64,000 nucleotides of DNA from Imbricaverruca yamaguchii (Eukaryota; Arthropoda; Thecostraca; Neoverrucidae). The stretch lies in the NCBI GenBank assembly GCA_034440575.1, contig JAOTOL010001508.1, positions 1,010,001 to 1,074,000 on the forward strand, read 5' to 3'. The number at the start of each line of letters is the position of its first letter. Position 1 is the stretch's first letter. The notes below the pieces were generated by a model. It saw only the letters and a list, made by a program, of their open reading frames with translations, was not told the DNA's origin and made no database searches. Position numbers and translations under genes: made by a program. Below, in pieces: positions 12,021 to 21,615 of this stretch.

Positions 12021-15000
12021 TCGCGCGCATGTGTATATTATTTGCACATAGTTTAATCCGATGTATGTTGGGAAAACTTCGAGGCCAGGACTGTGGTGTG
12101 CGGGCTTGTTATGTGGCCATTTAATCCGCTGCATAACCGGCCGACTCCGACTCAATGGCATTGTTCTAACCGAGAGCTCAACGTTCCGCCAATAACGTCC
12201 CTGCAATGTCGCGTCCCCTACGTCATCGCCCCCTAAACTGCCCCGTTGCCAGCTGGCTCTTCCAGCTGGGGGCCGTATACAAGCGCGTGTACCGTCTCAA
12301 ATCCTGTCCTGGAACATCTTGCCTTCCTGTCCTCCTAGGACATCCTGTCTTTATGTGACATATTCTAGTCCTCTTGGGACATCCCGTTGCCCTGGAACAT
12401 TATGTCTTCTTGTCCTCTTTGGACATACCTGTCTTCCTGTCTTTATGTGACATATTCTTGTCCTTCTGGGACATCCCGTTGCCCTGGAACATTATGTCTT
12501 CTTGTCCTCTTGGGACATACCTGTCTTCCTGTCTTCCTGGGACAACTTGCCTTCTTGTTCTCTTGGAACTATCCCTCTTCCTGCCTTCCTGGAACTTCCT
12601 GTTTTCCTGAGACATTCTGTCTTTCTGTCCTCCTAGAACCATCTATCCTCCTGGAATGTGCTGTCTTGCTGTCCTCCTAGGACACCATATCGTCTTGTCC
12701 TAATGGAACATCATGTGGTACCGGATCATTCTGTCGTCTTGTCATCCTGGGACATTTTTTTCCTGCCTTCCTGGGACATTCTGTTCTCGTGGGACATTCT
12801 GTTTTTCCGGGACATCCTTACTTCCTGTCATCCTGGAGCAGGACAGTTTGTACTTCTGGAACATCCCATCATCCTGTTTTCATGAGACATCCTATCTTCC
12901 TGACCTCCTGGGACATCCTGTCTTCCTGTGACAGTCTTTTTGTTTTCTTGGGACATTCTTTCTGCCTGCCCTTCTGGGACAAACTGTTCTCCTGGGGCAT
13001 CCTATTTTTCTGTCTTGCTGGAACATCCTGTCTTACCGTTCTCCTGGGAATTTCATGTCTTCATGTCTTCCTGGAACGACCTGTCCTCCTGGGATATCCA
13101 GTCACTCTGCCTTTCTGGGACATTCTGTTTCCTGTCCTTCTGGGATATTCCTTCTTCCTGCCTTCTTGTGACAAGCTGTTCTCCTGAGACATTCTGTTTT
13201 CCAGGGACATCCTGGCTTCCAATCCTCCTGGGACAAGCTCTCCTGCAACTTCCTGTCTTGCTGTCCTCCTGAGACATCTTATCTTGCTGTACTCATGGGA
13301 CGTCGTGTTTTCTACGGACATCCTGCCTTCCTATCCTGGAGAATCCCTGTCTTCACGTCTTCCTGTGACAACCTGTCCTCCTGGGACATCCTGCCATCCT
13401 GTCTCCTTGAACACTACATCTGCTTATCATTCTGGGATAACCTGTCGTCCTGGGACACCCTCTCTTCCTTGGACAGCCTGTCATCCAGGGACATCCTGTT
13501 TTCCCCTTCTCTGGGGGAATCCTGTCTTCCTGGGACCTCCTGTCTCCCTATCTTCCTGTCTTCCGGGATATCCTGCTTTCCTGGGGTATCCTGTCTCCCT
13601 TTCTTCCTGGGATATTCGTGTCTTCACATTTTCCTGTCCTCCTGGTAGCCCCATAAGGCTTCCGCCGTCGTTCTGCCGCGGTAGGGGATGATAACCGCTT
13701 GAGCTGAACAGCTCTTAAATCAGGCTGAAGATCAGCTTAGCAACTAATATCAGAAGCTCCATTCAGCGAATTTATGGTAACTGCTCCTTTTGTCGCTCTT
13801 CGCAATTTCAATTGGATTAAAGGATTTGCAGTGGGACCAGCCTCATTGATGCTTCCTGGGAACTTGGTACTTTTATGCACCGAAGGCAAATTAAACGTTT
13901 GGCTGAGTGTTTGGCATGTGAGCAGGATGACACCGCTGCACGTGAAGTTTTCGAATGTGAACGCATCAGTGAAAGTGGCGAACTTTTGCTGTATGCTATA
14001 GTATTTTCATTAGTTGGGATAGTCGCCTTGTTGGAACGCCTATGAGTCCCATATTCACTGTGGTTGTTGTAAAAACTCCACCGAACTTTGGAGGTGTTCG
14101 ACCCCCTGCCCCAAACTATGCAATAATCGCTCCATATACATGCTTCGTTGGTATGGCTGTCCAGCATTCAACGACCACTAACGCCGCCGTCAGAATGGTG
14201 GGAACGAAAACCACCTACCATTGCCTCGACGTGCTACGAATTAAAGTTAAGGTATCAGTATGAGATAATTATCCTCCTCGTATGCATGAACAGGCTTATT
14301 TGCTTCATCTTCGTCGGTGGGTGACAGCTGATACCTTCATGTCACCTATGATGTTCTACAGGGAGCGAACAGCTGTTGGTTGGTGACAAGTCACCTACAA
14401 ACAGCTGAGACAGTGAGTCGCTTCTGGTGTGCCACAGGGAGCCAACAAGGACGCCGGCCGCATCGGTCTGGTGATCGTCCTCACCGGTCTGATCGGCTCA
14501 GTCTTATGCGGAGTCTGGCTCGACAAGACGCACAGATTCAAGTAGGCTGGCTTGTCGACGGGCTGGCTGGACGCCGCGAAGGCGTGGCGTCGAGCCGGGG
14601 CAGGGTCGCAGAGGTCGATCGGTTCACTTCGCTGCGGGTATGCGCATTTTGGCGAGTTGCTTCTGGGACGATCGATCGAAGTACGGCAAAATGCGCCATT
14701 CGGTCACGGTTGAGCTTTTCTTGTCGAGTGTCAGGGAGGAATTGGTGCTGGCATCTAGTGGAAAAGTGTGTAATCTGAAGTTGGCATGTCCGATGCGAGG
14801 TTTTGGTATTATGAACAACGATCTTATCCGCGCAGCACAGGGAAAATGCGGCAAATTGATCTCAATTTGTTGTAACATTTGAAATTACGCGTGTGGAAAT
14901 TGCATGAAGAAAACGGAAAGGGAGCATTTCTGTCGATGAACATCCATAATGAAAGAATGAATGATATGCGATACTATCTTTTCTACCGCTGATCGCAACA

Positions 15001-17113
15001 CGGTACCACGCATTTTCAATTGGATGTTTATATTCGTCTAGAGAGTACATGATCGTAAGAATGGACGAAGAAATTGCTTGTAGAAGAGTGATATTTTGCT
15101 TGGTTTTATCTTCTAACAAAAGTATCTTCTGCGAATGGTAATGAGTGCCACAAAACCCAAACCACCTGCTGCCCTGTGACGATAACAACCGGAACAGCTT
15201 ACACATTTCGCACAACAAAACAATGTCATGATATGAAATTGCTTGGCCCCGATCACGTTAGAAGTGAGCTCGGCGTGATAAATTACCTGGCTTAGCCATT
15301 TTTACTTCAGGTTAGTCAGCATGTTAGCCTCTAGAGGGCCTGTATTGCATGCACATTCGGTACATTTCACGTCCAGTCACGTGACACACCTGCTCGCTTC
15401 CCAGGACCACGGCAGTACCAGTCACGTGACACACCTGCCCGCTCCCCAGGACCACGGCAGTACCAGTCACGTGACACACCTGCCCGCTCCCCAGGACCAC
15501 GGCAGTACCAGTCACGTGACACACCTGCCCGCTCCCCAGGAACACGCCAGTACCAGTCACGTGACACACCTGCCGCTCCAGGAACACGGCGGCACCAGTC
15601 ACGTGACACACCTGCCCGTTCATCAGGACCACGCCAGTACCAGTCCACACCTGCCCGCTCCCCAGGAACACGGCGGTACCAGTCACGTGACACACCTGCC
15701 CGCTCCCCAGGAACACGGCGGCACCAGTCACGTGACACACCTGCCCGCTCATCAGGACCACGCCAGTACCAGTCACGTGACACACCTGCCCGCTCCCCAG
15801 GAACACGGCGGCACCAGTCACGTGACACACCTGCCCGCTCCCCAGGAACACGGCGGCACCAGTCACGTGACACACCTGCCCGCTCCCCAGGAACACGGCG
15901 GCACCAGTCACGTGACACACCTGCCCGCTCCCCAGGGTCACGCCAGTACCAGTCACGTGACACACCTGCCCGCTCCCCAGGAACACGGCGGCACCAGTCA
16001 CGTGACACACCTGCCCGCTCCCCAGGGTCACGACAGTGTTGGTGTACATGTCGAGTGTGACCGGGATGCTGGCGTTCGCGTTCACCCTGCCGCTGGGCCA
16101 CATCGGCGTGGTGTACGCCACCGCCGGCCTGCTCGGCTTCTTCATGACCGGCTACCTACCGCTTGGCTTCGAGTTCGCCGCCGAGATCACCTACCCGGAG
16201 CCGGAAGCGACCACTTCCGGTCTGCTGAACGCGTCGGCGCAGGTGTTCGGCATCGTGCTGACGATATCGGCCGGCGCAGTTATGAGCGAGTGAGTGTGCT
16301 CAACTGCGGCCTGTGAGGTGGCCGTGCTGCTTATGGCCACGGCTGCAGATCCAGAGTGAGTCAGGTGTCCACACCCTCCTTGCTTGGTGACTGATCTCCA
16401 ACTTTGGCTATGTCACATACGGAAAGCCATGTATGGTGGTGCTGTGATGGCAATCCTTACGGAGGGATATTTTTTTTGCAGTCTTCCGAAAGACCTCTAC
16501 TGCAGAACGTCACCTGTCAAAGTTGAATGGTCTTTCCTCATGACCAACGCGGTAGTAGTCATGAACCAGATAGTGCGCTCATGCAGCGTGGTATCTGACA
16601 TTTTTCGGCTGAGTACATTTTTGTTCTGCCGTTCCGTGGGATTACCTACTACTTTCCTGCGTCAGTTACGACAAGTAATCAGAAATAATTTGGATGGCTA
16701 TATTTTTTGCAAATAAATCACCTTTGTCACACAAAGCATCCGGACGTCAGGGGTATATATTCACCCTTCTGAGCAGCATACCTCTCACGAAGATATGAAG
16801 CGCGGACTATCTGACTTTTTTTTGTTTTGACTTTTGTTTTGACTTTCGTTTTAACCATTGTTTTCACATTTGTTTTGTTTGTTTCGGTTAAATGTCTGCT
16901 CATGTCAAAATGCTAGAAACCGTCGGCGATTGTCTGAAGCTGTTCGCGTTCCTTGCCACCAGTTATGACGAAAGGTCAGCCAGCCTTCTCTTCGCCGCGT
17001 TTCTGGCGTTGGGAGTAGTTCTGACCTGCGCCATCAAGGAGGATTTGTGTCGCCAGCGGGCTCATAACACACACGGAGGATGCCAGCCACTGGCACAGAC
17101 CAATCAGCTGTGA
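3398..17113 (+). CDS. FLVCR: FLVCR-family MFS transporter, seven-exon gene (whole coding span)
   Basis: Predicted plasma-membrane, 12-TM major facilitator of the FLVCR (SLC49) family, whose members move choline/ethanolamine and have been linked to heme export. Exons 3398-3667, 7533-7757, 8721-8862, 11663-11865, 14438-14541, 16026-16289 and 16963-17113 total 1359 nt, giving 452 residues plus stop. Every junction is GT-AG and phase-compatible (0,0,1,0,2,2). Family hallmarks are FQWIQY (TM1), IDWLSM (TM2), VWFG and GVFGNQ (TM4-5), DAGRIGL, and [14 protein letters not shown] with EITYPE and GLLNASAQ (about residues 353-388). The ATG at 3398 is chosen because earlier in-frame codons offer only TTG; a non-coding 5' exon may exist. 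The length is close to that of invertebrate homologues. Coding sequence is strongly GC3-rich, unlike the introns. Whether it is FLVCR1- or FLVCR2-like cannot be decided here. Confidence 0.93.
3714..4370. other. FLVCR intron 1, unique part
   Basis: Intronic sequence with no recognised motif or repeat. ORFs on the - strand are extensions of the neighbouring array's open frames. Confidence 0.5.
4371..5636. repeat. 37-bp minisatellite, about 34 copies, FLVCR intron 1
   Basis: Near-perfect 37-bp units containing TGTCCGCCTCGCCGGTGGC and then ACACGGTCGGGTGTCTGA, with G/A and T/G variants (CGCCTC/CACCTC, TCTGATG/TCGGATG). A block carrying the CACCTC and TCGGATG variants recurs (about 4630-4690 and 4780-4830), showing that multi-unit blocks were duplicated. 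The period is not divisible by 3, so long ORFs appear in all three - strand frames; these are not genes. Confidence 0.95.
5640..6488. other. FLVCR intron 1, no feature recognised
   Basis: A CpG-rich stretch (5640-5940) passes into AT-rich sequence. No exon of the transporter is missing here, since exon 1 joins exon 2 directly in phase. No repeat was recognised. Confidence 0.4.
6631..6695 (-). repeat. SINE tail fragment
   Basis: The reverse complement (TTAGCCGTGAACGTGCATAA, then AAAGTGCGTCGTGAACCACC, then CAATAAAC) matches the 3' part of the SINE at 62349-62535. No tRNA-like head with A and B boxes was seen, so this is a 5'-truncated or diverged copy. Confidence 0.6.
7533..7757 (+). CDS. FLVCR: FLVCR exon 2 (residues 91-165)
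   Basis: Acceptor CCTCGGCAG|GGT, phase 0; donor AACCAG|GTGAGC, phase 0. Encodes TM3 (about 91-110) and TM4 (about 119-141), then the loop with VWFG and the family motif GVFGNQ at its end. GC3 is extremely high. Confidence 0.93.
7814..8093. repeat. 67-bp minisatellite, about 4 copies, FLVCR intron 2
   Basis: Four units spaced 67 bp apart (marker GTACCAGACGAGGCGGTCGT at 7841, 7908 and 7975). Each includes a GATGGT sub-repeat of 6 bp. It starts about 55 bp after the exon 2 donor. ORFs on the - strand through it have no support. Confidence 0.9.
8435..8616. repeat. (AT)n microsatellite, FLVCR intron 2
   Basis: About 180 bp of nearly pure AT dinucleotide, interrupted by short TTTATATATAAATAA segments. 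It ends about 105 bp before the exon 3 acceptor. Confidence 0.97.
8721..8862 (+). CDS. FLVCR: FLVCR exon 3 (residues 166-212)
   Basis: Acceptor TTTTTCAG|ATT; donor TTCG|GTATGT, ending in phase 1. Encodes TM5 ([13 protein letters not shown]), a short loop and TM6 (about 195-212). It joins exon 2 as [13 protein letters not shown], as in the family. Confidence 0.9.
9420..11289 (-). mobile_element. 5'-truncated CR1 LINE in FLVCR intron 3
   Basis: The 3' end lies at about 9420 (GACATAAAAGATTAGTGC in reverse) and homology to the intact element at 46408-51363 runs to about 11289, within ORF2 before the reverse transcriptase. RT segments are readable in pieces (10417-10902 and 10201-10386, motif FADD; 9693-9929) but interrupted by stops and frameshifts. 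It is antisense to the host gene. The junction at 11289 abuts a perfect hairpin. Confidence 0.9.
11289..11335. repeat. Perfect 19-bp inverted repeat
   Basis: Arms 11289-11307 (GGCAACCGGTTATTCCAGG) and 11317-11335 are exact reverse complements, with a 9-nt loop. It sits at the 5' truncation point of the intron-3 CR1. Confidence 0.85.
11663..11865 (+). CDS. FLVCR: FLVCR exon 4 (residues 213-280)
   Basis: Acceptor CCGACAG|TGTT completes a phase-1 valine codon; donor TTCGAA|GTTAGT, phase 0. Encodes the central cytosolic loop ([10 protein letters not shown], a family-typical proline-rich stretch) and TM7 (about residues 248-270, [11 protein letters not shown]). Confidence 0.9.
11927..12019. repeat. 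(TG)n microsatellite, FLVCR intron 4
   Basis: About 46 uninterrupted TG dinucleotides, starting about 60 bp after the exon 4 donor. Confidence 0.98.
12300..13650. repeat. Degenerate minisatellite, FLVCR intron 4
   Basis: About 1.35 kb of diverged units built on TTCCTGTCCTCCTGGGACAT, with period near 20-35 bp and many indels. It is much older or less homogenised than the other arrays in this gene. The Cys/Ser/Phe-rich ORFs that cross it are by-products of the pyrimidine-rich repeat. Confidence 0.85.
13690..14437. other. FLVCR intron 4, 3' part
   Basis: No repeat or motif recognised apart from the acceptor (GTGCCACAG) at its end. Confidence 0.4.
14438..14541 (+). CDS. FLVCR: FLVCR exon 5 (residues 281-314, part of 315)
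   Basis: Acceptor GCCACAG|GGA, phase 0; donor TTCAA|GTAGGC, phase 2. Encodes DAGRIGL and TM8, ending at DKTHRFK, where the family also has an Asp-Lys-Thr-rich cytosolic turn. Confidence 0.9.
14542..15372. other. FLVCR intron 5, unique part
   Basis: No exon, RNA gene or repeat recognised before the 45-bp array begins. Confidence 0.4.
15373..16035. repeat. 45-bp minisatellite spanning the 3' splice site of FLVCR intron 5
   Basis: About 14-15 units of 45 bp: AGTCACGTGACACACCTGCC followed by CGCTCCCCAGGAACACGGC and a variable GGCACC/AGTACC. Each unit contains the palindrome GTCACGTGAC (missing only in the unit near 15645) and a pyrimidine-rich CGCTCCCCAG acceptor-like site. The last unit's CCCAG (16021-16025) is the acceptor that restores the reading frame, so the final repeat runs about 10 bp into exon 6. 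Confidence 0.93.
16026..16289 (+). CDS. FLVCR: FLVCR exon 6 (residues 315-402, part of 403)
   Basis: The acceptor is CGCTCCCCAG|GGTCACG inside the last minisatellite unit. It is chosen because it completes the phase-2 lysine codon and gives [10 protein letters not shown], as the family expects. The nearer CGACAG|TGTT would shift the frame. Donor GAGCGA|GTGAGT, phase 2. Encodes TM9, TM10 ([14 protein letters not shown]), the EITYPE loop and TM11 (GLLNASAQ onward). These are the most conserved family motifs. Confidence 0.92.
16963..17113 (+). CDS. FLVCR: FLVCR exon 7 (residues 403-452, stop)
   Basis: Acceptor TTGCCACCAG|TTATG completes a phase-2 aspartate codon. Encodes TM12 ([20 protein letters not shown]) and the cytosolic KEDLCRQ end, which matches the family's C-terminal KxDLRR-type motif. 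The last codons overlap an imperfect local duplication (ACCAATCAGCTG recurs at about 17205). No AATAAA was seen in the next 900 bp. Confidence 0.88.
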
Positions 17114-18085
17114 CGTCAGAGGCTCGGTAGGAACTGAGGAGGTCAGGAGCAGACGCCAACTCTTCAGTTGTGGCGCCATGGATTGGGTAGATGAGATACC
17201 GGCGCAGACCAATCAGCTGCGATGTCAGAAGCTCATTGTGCAGTCGCAGGACGCTGACGGCGGCTGTCTCCGGCACTACGGAAACTGTGTCATATCGTGA
17301 GGCAAAGGTGATGCCAATGCACATACAAGCAGGAGGCGCATGCAGTAGTTACGATTACGAATATGAATTGCACCTGCACATGTGTTCGACGTAACATAAT
17401 GTGAGTAGTTAGCGAAGTGATGTGGTGAAGTTTGCACCACGATAGCATGATAGTGTACTACCGGCATATGCGAAAGACAATGGCACGGCGCATCCAACTG
17501 ACGAAGTGGAAAGGAAAAATTCATTCAAATGCGATGAAAAAGCTGTTCTTTGTGTATATTCGATCAAAGGACTTCCAGCCAGTTTAGCTCAGGGGAGTGA
17601 GTTTTAGTTCTAGCTGCCGTTTTTATTGCGAGAAGTCCATTCAAAATGATACCAAACGTGTCTGTGTGTTGTTTTATGTCAAGAATTCGGCAATAGTGAA
17701 AGATAATATACACAATGTAGTACCACCTATGTTCTGAGTTATCTACCTATGATGTGTGAAGCTTCAGGGCCCGCAGCGTGACAGTGTAATTCGTGTTCAC
17801 CATTTAATGTTGCTATATAGAGGCACGCTTCAAGATGGACGTGGAGGATATGGGCGGGCGGGCAGGGAAGCAGCACATTGAGGCTTGAGGCCCGATTCAC
17901 GACGGTAAGAAGGTATTAATAGCGTACTTGTCCTGCGACTTGCATAGCATAAAGTACTTCATTGTTGTTTCTTACCGTGGTAAAATAGGTATCTGACCTG
18001 TCGATGAGCATTCCTGTTTGTCTTTGAGTTTTTTTAAGTGAAATTCTGCCGAAAATGGCGGCACTGTGGGCCGTCATGGACCATG
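17114..18085. other. Downstream of FLVCR; probable 3' UTR and flank
   Basis: An imperfect copy of ACCAATCAGCTGTGACGTCA occurs just after the stop (17095-17115 and 17203-17225), combining a CCAAT-like and a CRE-like element. Nothing else was recognised. Confidence 0.4.
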
Positions 18086-19975
18086 TCGTGCCCCATACTG
18101 CAGAACAGCACAGCCACTCACGTGAGGCGTCGTGCCCCATACTGCAGAACAGCACAGCCACTCACGTGAGGCGTCGTGCCCCATACTGCAGAACCGCACA
18201 GCCACTCACGTGAGGCGTCGTGCCCCATACTGCAGAACAACACAGCCACTCACGTGAGGCGTCGTTCCCCATACTGTAGAGCAACACAGCCACTCACGTG
18301 AGGCGTCGTGCCCCATACTGCAGAACAGCACAGCCACTCACGTGAGGCGTCGTTCCCCATACTGCAGAACAGCACAGCCACTCACGTGAGGCGTCGTGTC
18401 CCATACTGCAGAACAGCACAACCACTCACGTGAGGCGTCGTGCCCCATACTGCAGAACAGCACAGCCACTCACGTGAGGCGTCGTGCCCCATACTGCAGA
18501 ATAACACAGCCACTCACGTGAGGCGTCTGCTCCATACTGCAGAACAGCACAACCACTCACGTGAGGCGGCGTGCCCCATACTGCAGAACAGCACAGCCAC
18601 TCACGTGAGGCGTCGTTCCCCATACTGCAGAACAGCACAGCCACTCACGTGAGGCGTCGTGCCCCATACTGCAGAACAGCACAGCCACTCACGTGAGGCG
18701 TCGTGCCCCATACTGCAGAACAGCACAGCCACTCACGTGAGGCGTCGTGTCCCATACTGCAGAACAGCACAGCCACTCACGTGAGGCGTCGTGCCCCATA
18801 CTGCAGAACAACACAGCCACTCACGTGAGGCGTCGTGCCCCATACTGCAGAACAGCACAGCCACTCACGTGAGGCGTCGTGCCCCATACTACAGAACAGC
18901 ACAGCCACTCACGTGAGGCGTCGTGTCCCATACTGCAGAACAGCACAGCCACTCACGTGAGGCGTCGTGCCCCATACTGCAGAACAACACAGCCACTCAC
19001 GTGAGGCGTCGTGCCCCATACTGCAGAACAGCACAGCCACTCACGTGAGGCGTCGTGCCCCATACTGCAGAATAACACAGCCACTCACGTGAGGCGTCGT
19101 GCCCCATACTGCAGAACAACACAGCCACTCACGTGAGGCGTCGTGTCCCATACTGCAGAACAGCACAGCCACTCACGTGAGGCGTCGTGCCCCATACTGC
19201 AGAACAACACAGCCACTCACGTGAGGCGTCGTTCCCCATACTGCAGAACAACACAGCCACTCACGTGAGGCGTCGTGCCCCATACTGCAGAACAGCACAG
19301 CCACTCACGTGAGGCGTCGTGCCCCATACTGCAGAACAGCACAGCCACTCACGTGAGGCGTCGTTCCCCATACTGCAGAATAACACAGCCACTCACGTGA
19401 GGCGTCGTGCCCCATACTGCAGAACAACACAGCCACTCACGTGAGGCGTCGTGCCCCATACTGCAGAACAGCACAGCCACTCACGTGAGGCGTCGTGCCC
19501 CATACTGCAGAACAGCACAGCCACTCACGTGAGGCGTCGTGCCCCATACTGCAGAACAGCACAGCCACTCACGTGAGGCGTCGTGCTCCATACTGCAGAA
19601 CAGCACAACCACTCACGTGAGGCGGCGTGCCCCATACTGCAGAACACCACAGCCACTCACGTGAGGCGTCGTTCCCCATACTGTAGAGCAACACAGCCAC
19701 TCACGTGAGGCGTCGTGCCCCATACTGCAGAACAGCACAGCCACTCACGTGAGGCGTCGTTCCCCATACTGCAGAACAACACAGCCACTCACGTGAGGCG
19801 TCGTGCCCCATACTGCAGAACAGCACAGCCACTCACGTGAGGCGTCGTTCCCCATACTGCAGAACAGCACAGCCACTGACGTGAGGCGTCGTGCCCCATA
19901 CTGCAGGACAACACAGCCACTCACGTGAGGCGTCGTTCCCCATACTGTAGAGCAACAGAGCCACTCACGTGAGGC
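18085..19975. repeat. 44-bp minisatellite, about 43 copies
   Basis: Highly homogeneous 44-bp units: CGTCGTGCCCCATACTGCAG, then AACAGCACAGCCACTCAC, then GTGAGG. Variants (TTCCCC, AACAAC, GTAGAGC) recur in blocks. Each unit has the palindrome CTCACGTGAG. Read on the + strand, each also looks like a miniature exon: CTGCAG|18 nt|GTGAGG. ORFs in either direction (Cys-rich on the - strand) are repeat by-products. Confidence 0.97.
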
Positions 19976-20174
19976 GCCACTGCAGCCCGACAATCGCTGG
20001 TGAACAATTTCACGACGAAATGTCCAGTTGCCACGAGAGTTGGCGGTCACCCTTCAGTTAATCGAACTGAAAGGTGGACGTCCACCACACAGTCCGTCAC
20101 ACAAGCGGGCCCACACCGCACAGTGCATCACACAAAGGGGCAACCACCACACTGCCTCGTCGTATAACGTCAGA

Positions 20175-20535
20175 TAGTACTGTTACGTCGCATCCTAATA
20201 TGGCATCATGTGACATATTGCCGTATTGTCATATCGTCACATTGTCATTTCGTCATATTGTCATGTGACAAGATATCGCCATGTCATCGCATCGTCATGT
20301 GATGTTATACCGTCACATGACGTCATACAGTCATGTGACGCCATACTATCATATGACGTCATATTTCCAGGTGACGTCATATCATCAGTTGATTCCATCA
20401 CATTTTCGTATGGCGTAATATCGCCATATGACGTGATATCGTCATGTGACGTCACATCGTCACATGACGTATATCATCATGTGACGTCATATCGTAATGT
20501 GACGTTATTGGGCCATGTGACGTTATTGGGCCATG
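20175..20535. repeat. 18-bp array rich in TGACGTCA (CRE-like) sites
   Basis: About 18 diverged units of the form GTCATGTGACGTCATATC. At least five carry an exact TGACGTCA, and others have one mismatch. It lies about 3.1 kb downstream of the FLVCR stop. Regulatory use is inference. Confidence 0.85.
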
Positions 20536-21350
20536 TGACATCAAGTGCCATTATCGTCATCATGGTCACTATCGTGAACAAAAAAGAACCGTTTTCCGTC
20601 TCCATGCCCCTTCATACATCAGCTTGGGATTTATCCTTTGCGTCCGATTTGGGCTCAGGATTTGATGGTGCTTCGATCAGAATTGATCATTCGCTGACCT
20701 CAGGGTCACGCAGCATCACTAGCCCGGCGACCGACCTCGATCATATGGTTGCTTCTCAGACACAAGGTAACAGATTAGACCAGGAAGTGGACCAGTCCCG
20801 GAAAGGTATTTTATTTGCAGCACGATGATGCTTTAATTATCGCGAAACCTGGCATTTCTAATAAAATTGGTCCGGACGAATAATTCCTAACCCTCTTTTG
20901 CGGGCATCTGTGCTAGTCCTTATACTTGCGCTAAGTTGTACCAAAGACACTTTAATATTTTTATTTCCCCTTTATCATTAGATCAATGTCTCATTATGAC
21001 ACAAAAATACGCACAATTCAAGAAACCTGCTCTAATATTTTCGTTTTGCCCGCATTGATGCAAACCGATTTCATACGGCCTTGATTCCATTTCCAATTGT
21101 CTGAGTATGGAATGTTATGCTTGCATGGACATTGGGTGTATTAACTGCATACCTAGTGTTCATTCGTGTTCCATGGTCACTTTGGAATAGTTTGCTTTAT
21201 GCTTCACATTGAAAAAAAAAACGAAAAAGTAGCTGGAATCAATTATGCCGCGCTAGGTCTGGCTCCTAGCCCACCTTGCACGGATTCGAAATCAGTGGGG
21301 GGGGGACCAGAGACACGATAGGGTTCAACGGGACAGAGGGGCCTAGCTAA
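20536..21350. other. Unassigned; AATAAA after an open frame
   Basis: An open + frame runs out of the 18-bp array to a stop at 20826-20828, and AATAAA follows at 20860-20865. The translated 85 residues have no recognised motif, so I do not call a gene. Poly-G and A-rich runs lie near 21210 and 21297. Confidence 0.25.
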
Positions 21351-21359
21351 GCCTCCCAT

Positions 21360-21615
21360 TCCACACCCGAAAAAAGAAACCTGAGACTTCAGCCACTTTT
21401 TTCCATGTCATTTCAGCCACTTCAATTAATCGCTCAATGTATTTCAACTTTTCAGATTTACCATCGTTAAAAATGATATTTTTGGGACTAAAAGTTCTGC
21501 CAGAATTAGCAAGTTTCACCACTTGTCCGTACCTATGAACATCTAGCAGTATGTCGTATGCGCTGAACCCGATTTCACGATCATCATAAAGCAATGCTGT
21601 AATTACGTTAACACG
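21360..21615 (+). repeat. Dispersed repeat, copy 1 of 2
   Basis: Shares an ordered series of matches with 27862-28105 (TTTCAGCCACTT, CCATCGTTAAAA/CCATTATTAAAA, CCCGATTTCAC, AGCAATGCTGTAA, TACGTTAA). Unknown family. Confidence 0.55.

Noticed and set aside
11503..12206. His-Thr and Cys-Val repeat ORFs
   Set aside because: Translation of (TG)n/(CA)n; the genuine coding part is FLVCR exon 4 only.
12374..13691. Overlapping Ser/Cys/Phe-rich + strand ORFs, possible silk- or mucin-like protein
   Set aside because: All three frames are open because of the pyrimidine-rich degenerate repeat; the region is intronic between in-phase FLVCR exons.
15321..16316. 331-residue + strand ORF with [12 protein letters not shown] repeats continuing into exon 6
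   Set aside because: It reads exon 6 in the wrong frame; the 45-bp period keeps the frame open. It is not the transporter frame.
16384..16716. 110-residue ORF in FLVCR intron 6
   Set aside because: Exon 6 joins exon 7 directly in phase and the family leaves no residues missing; the ORF has no motif.
18085..19975. CRISPR-like array
   Set aside because: Units are contiguous with no variable spacers, there are no cas genes, and the context is a eukaryotic gene; it is a minisatellite.
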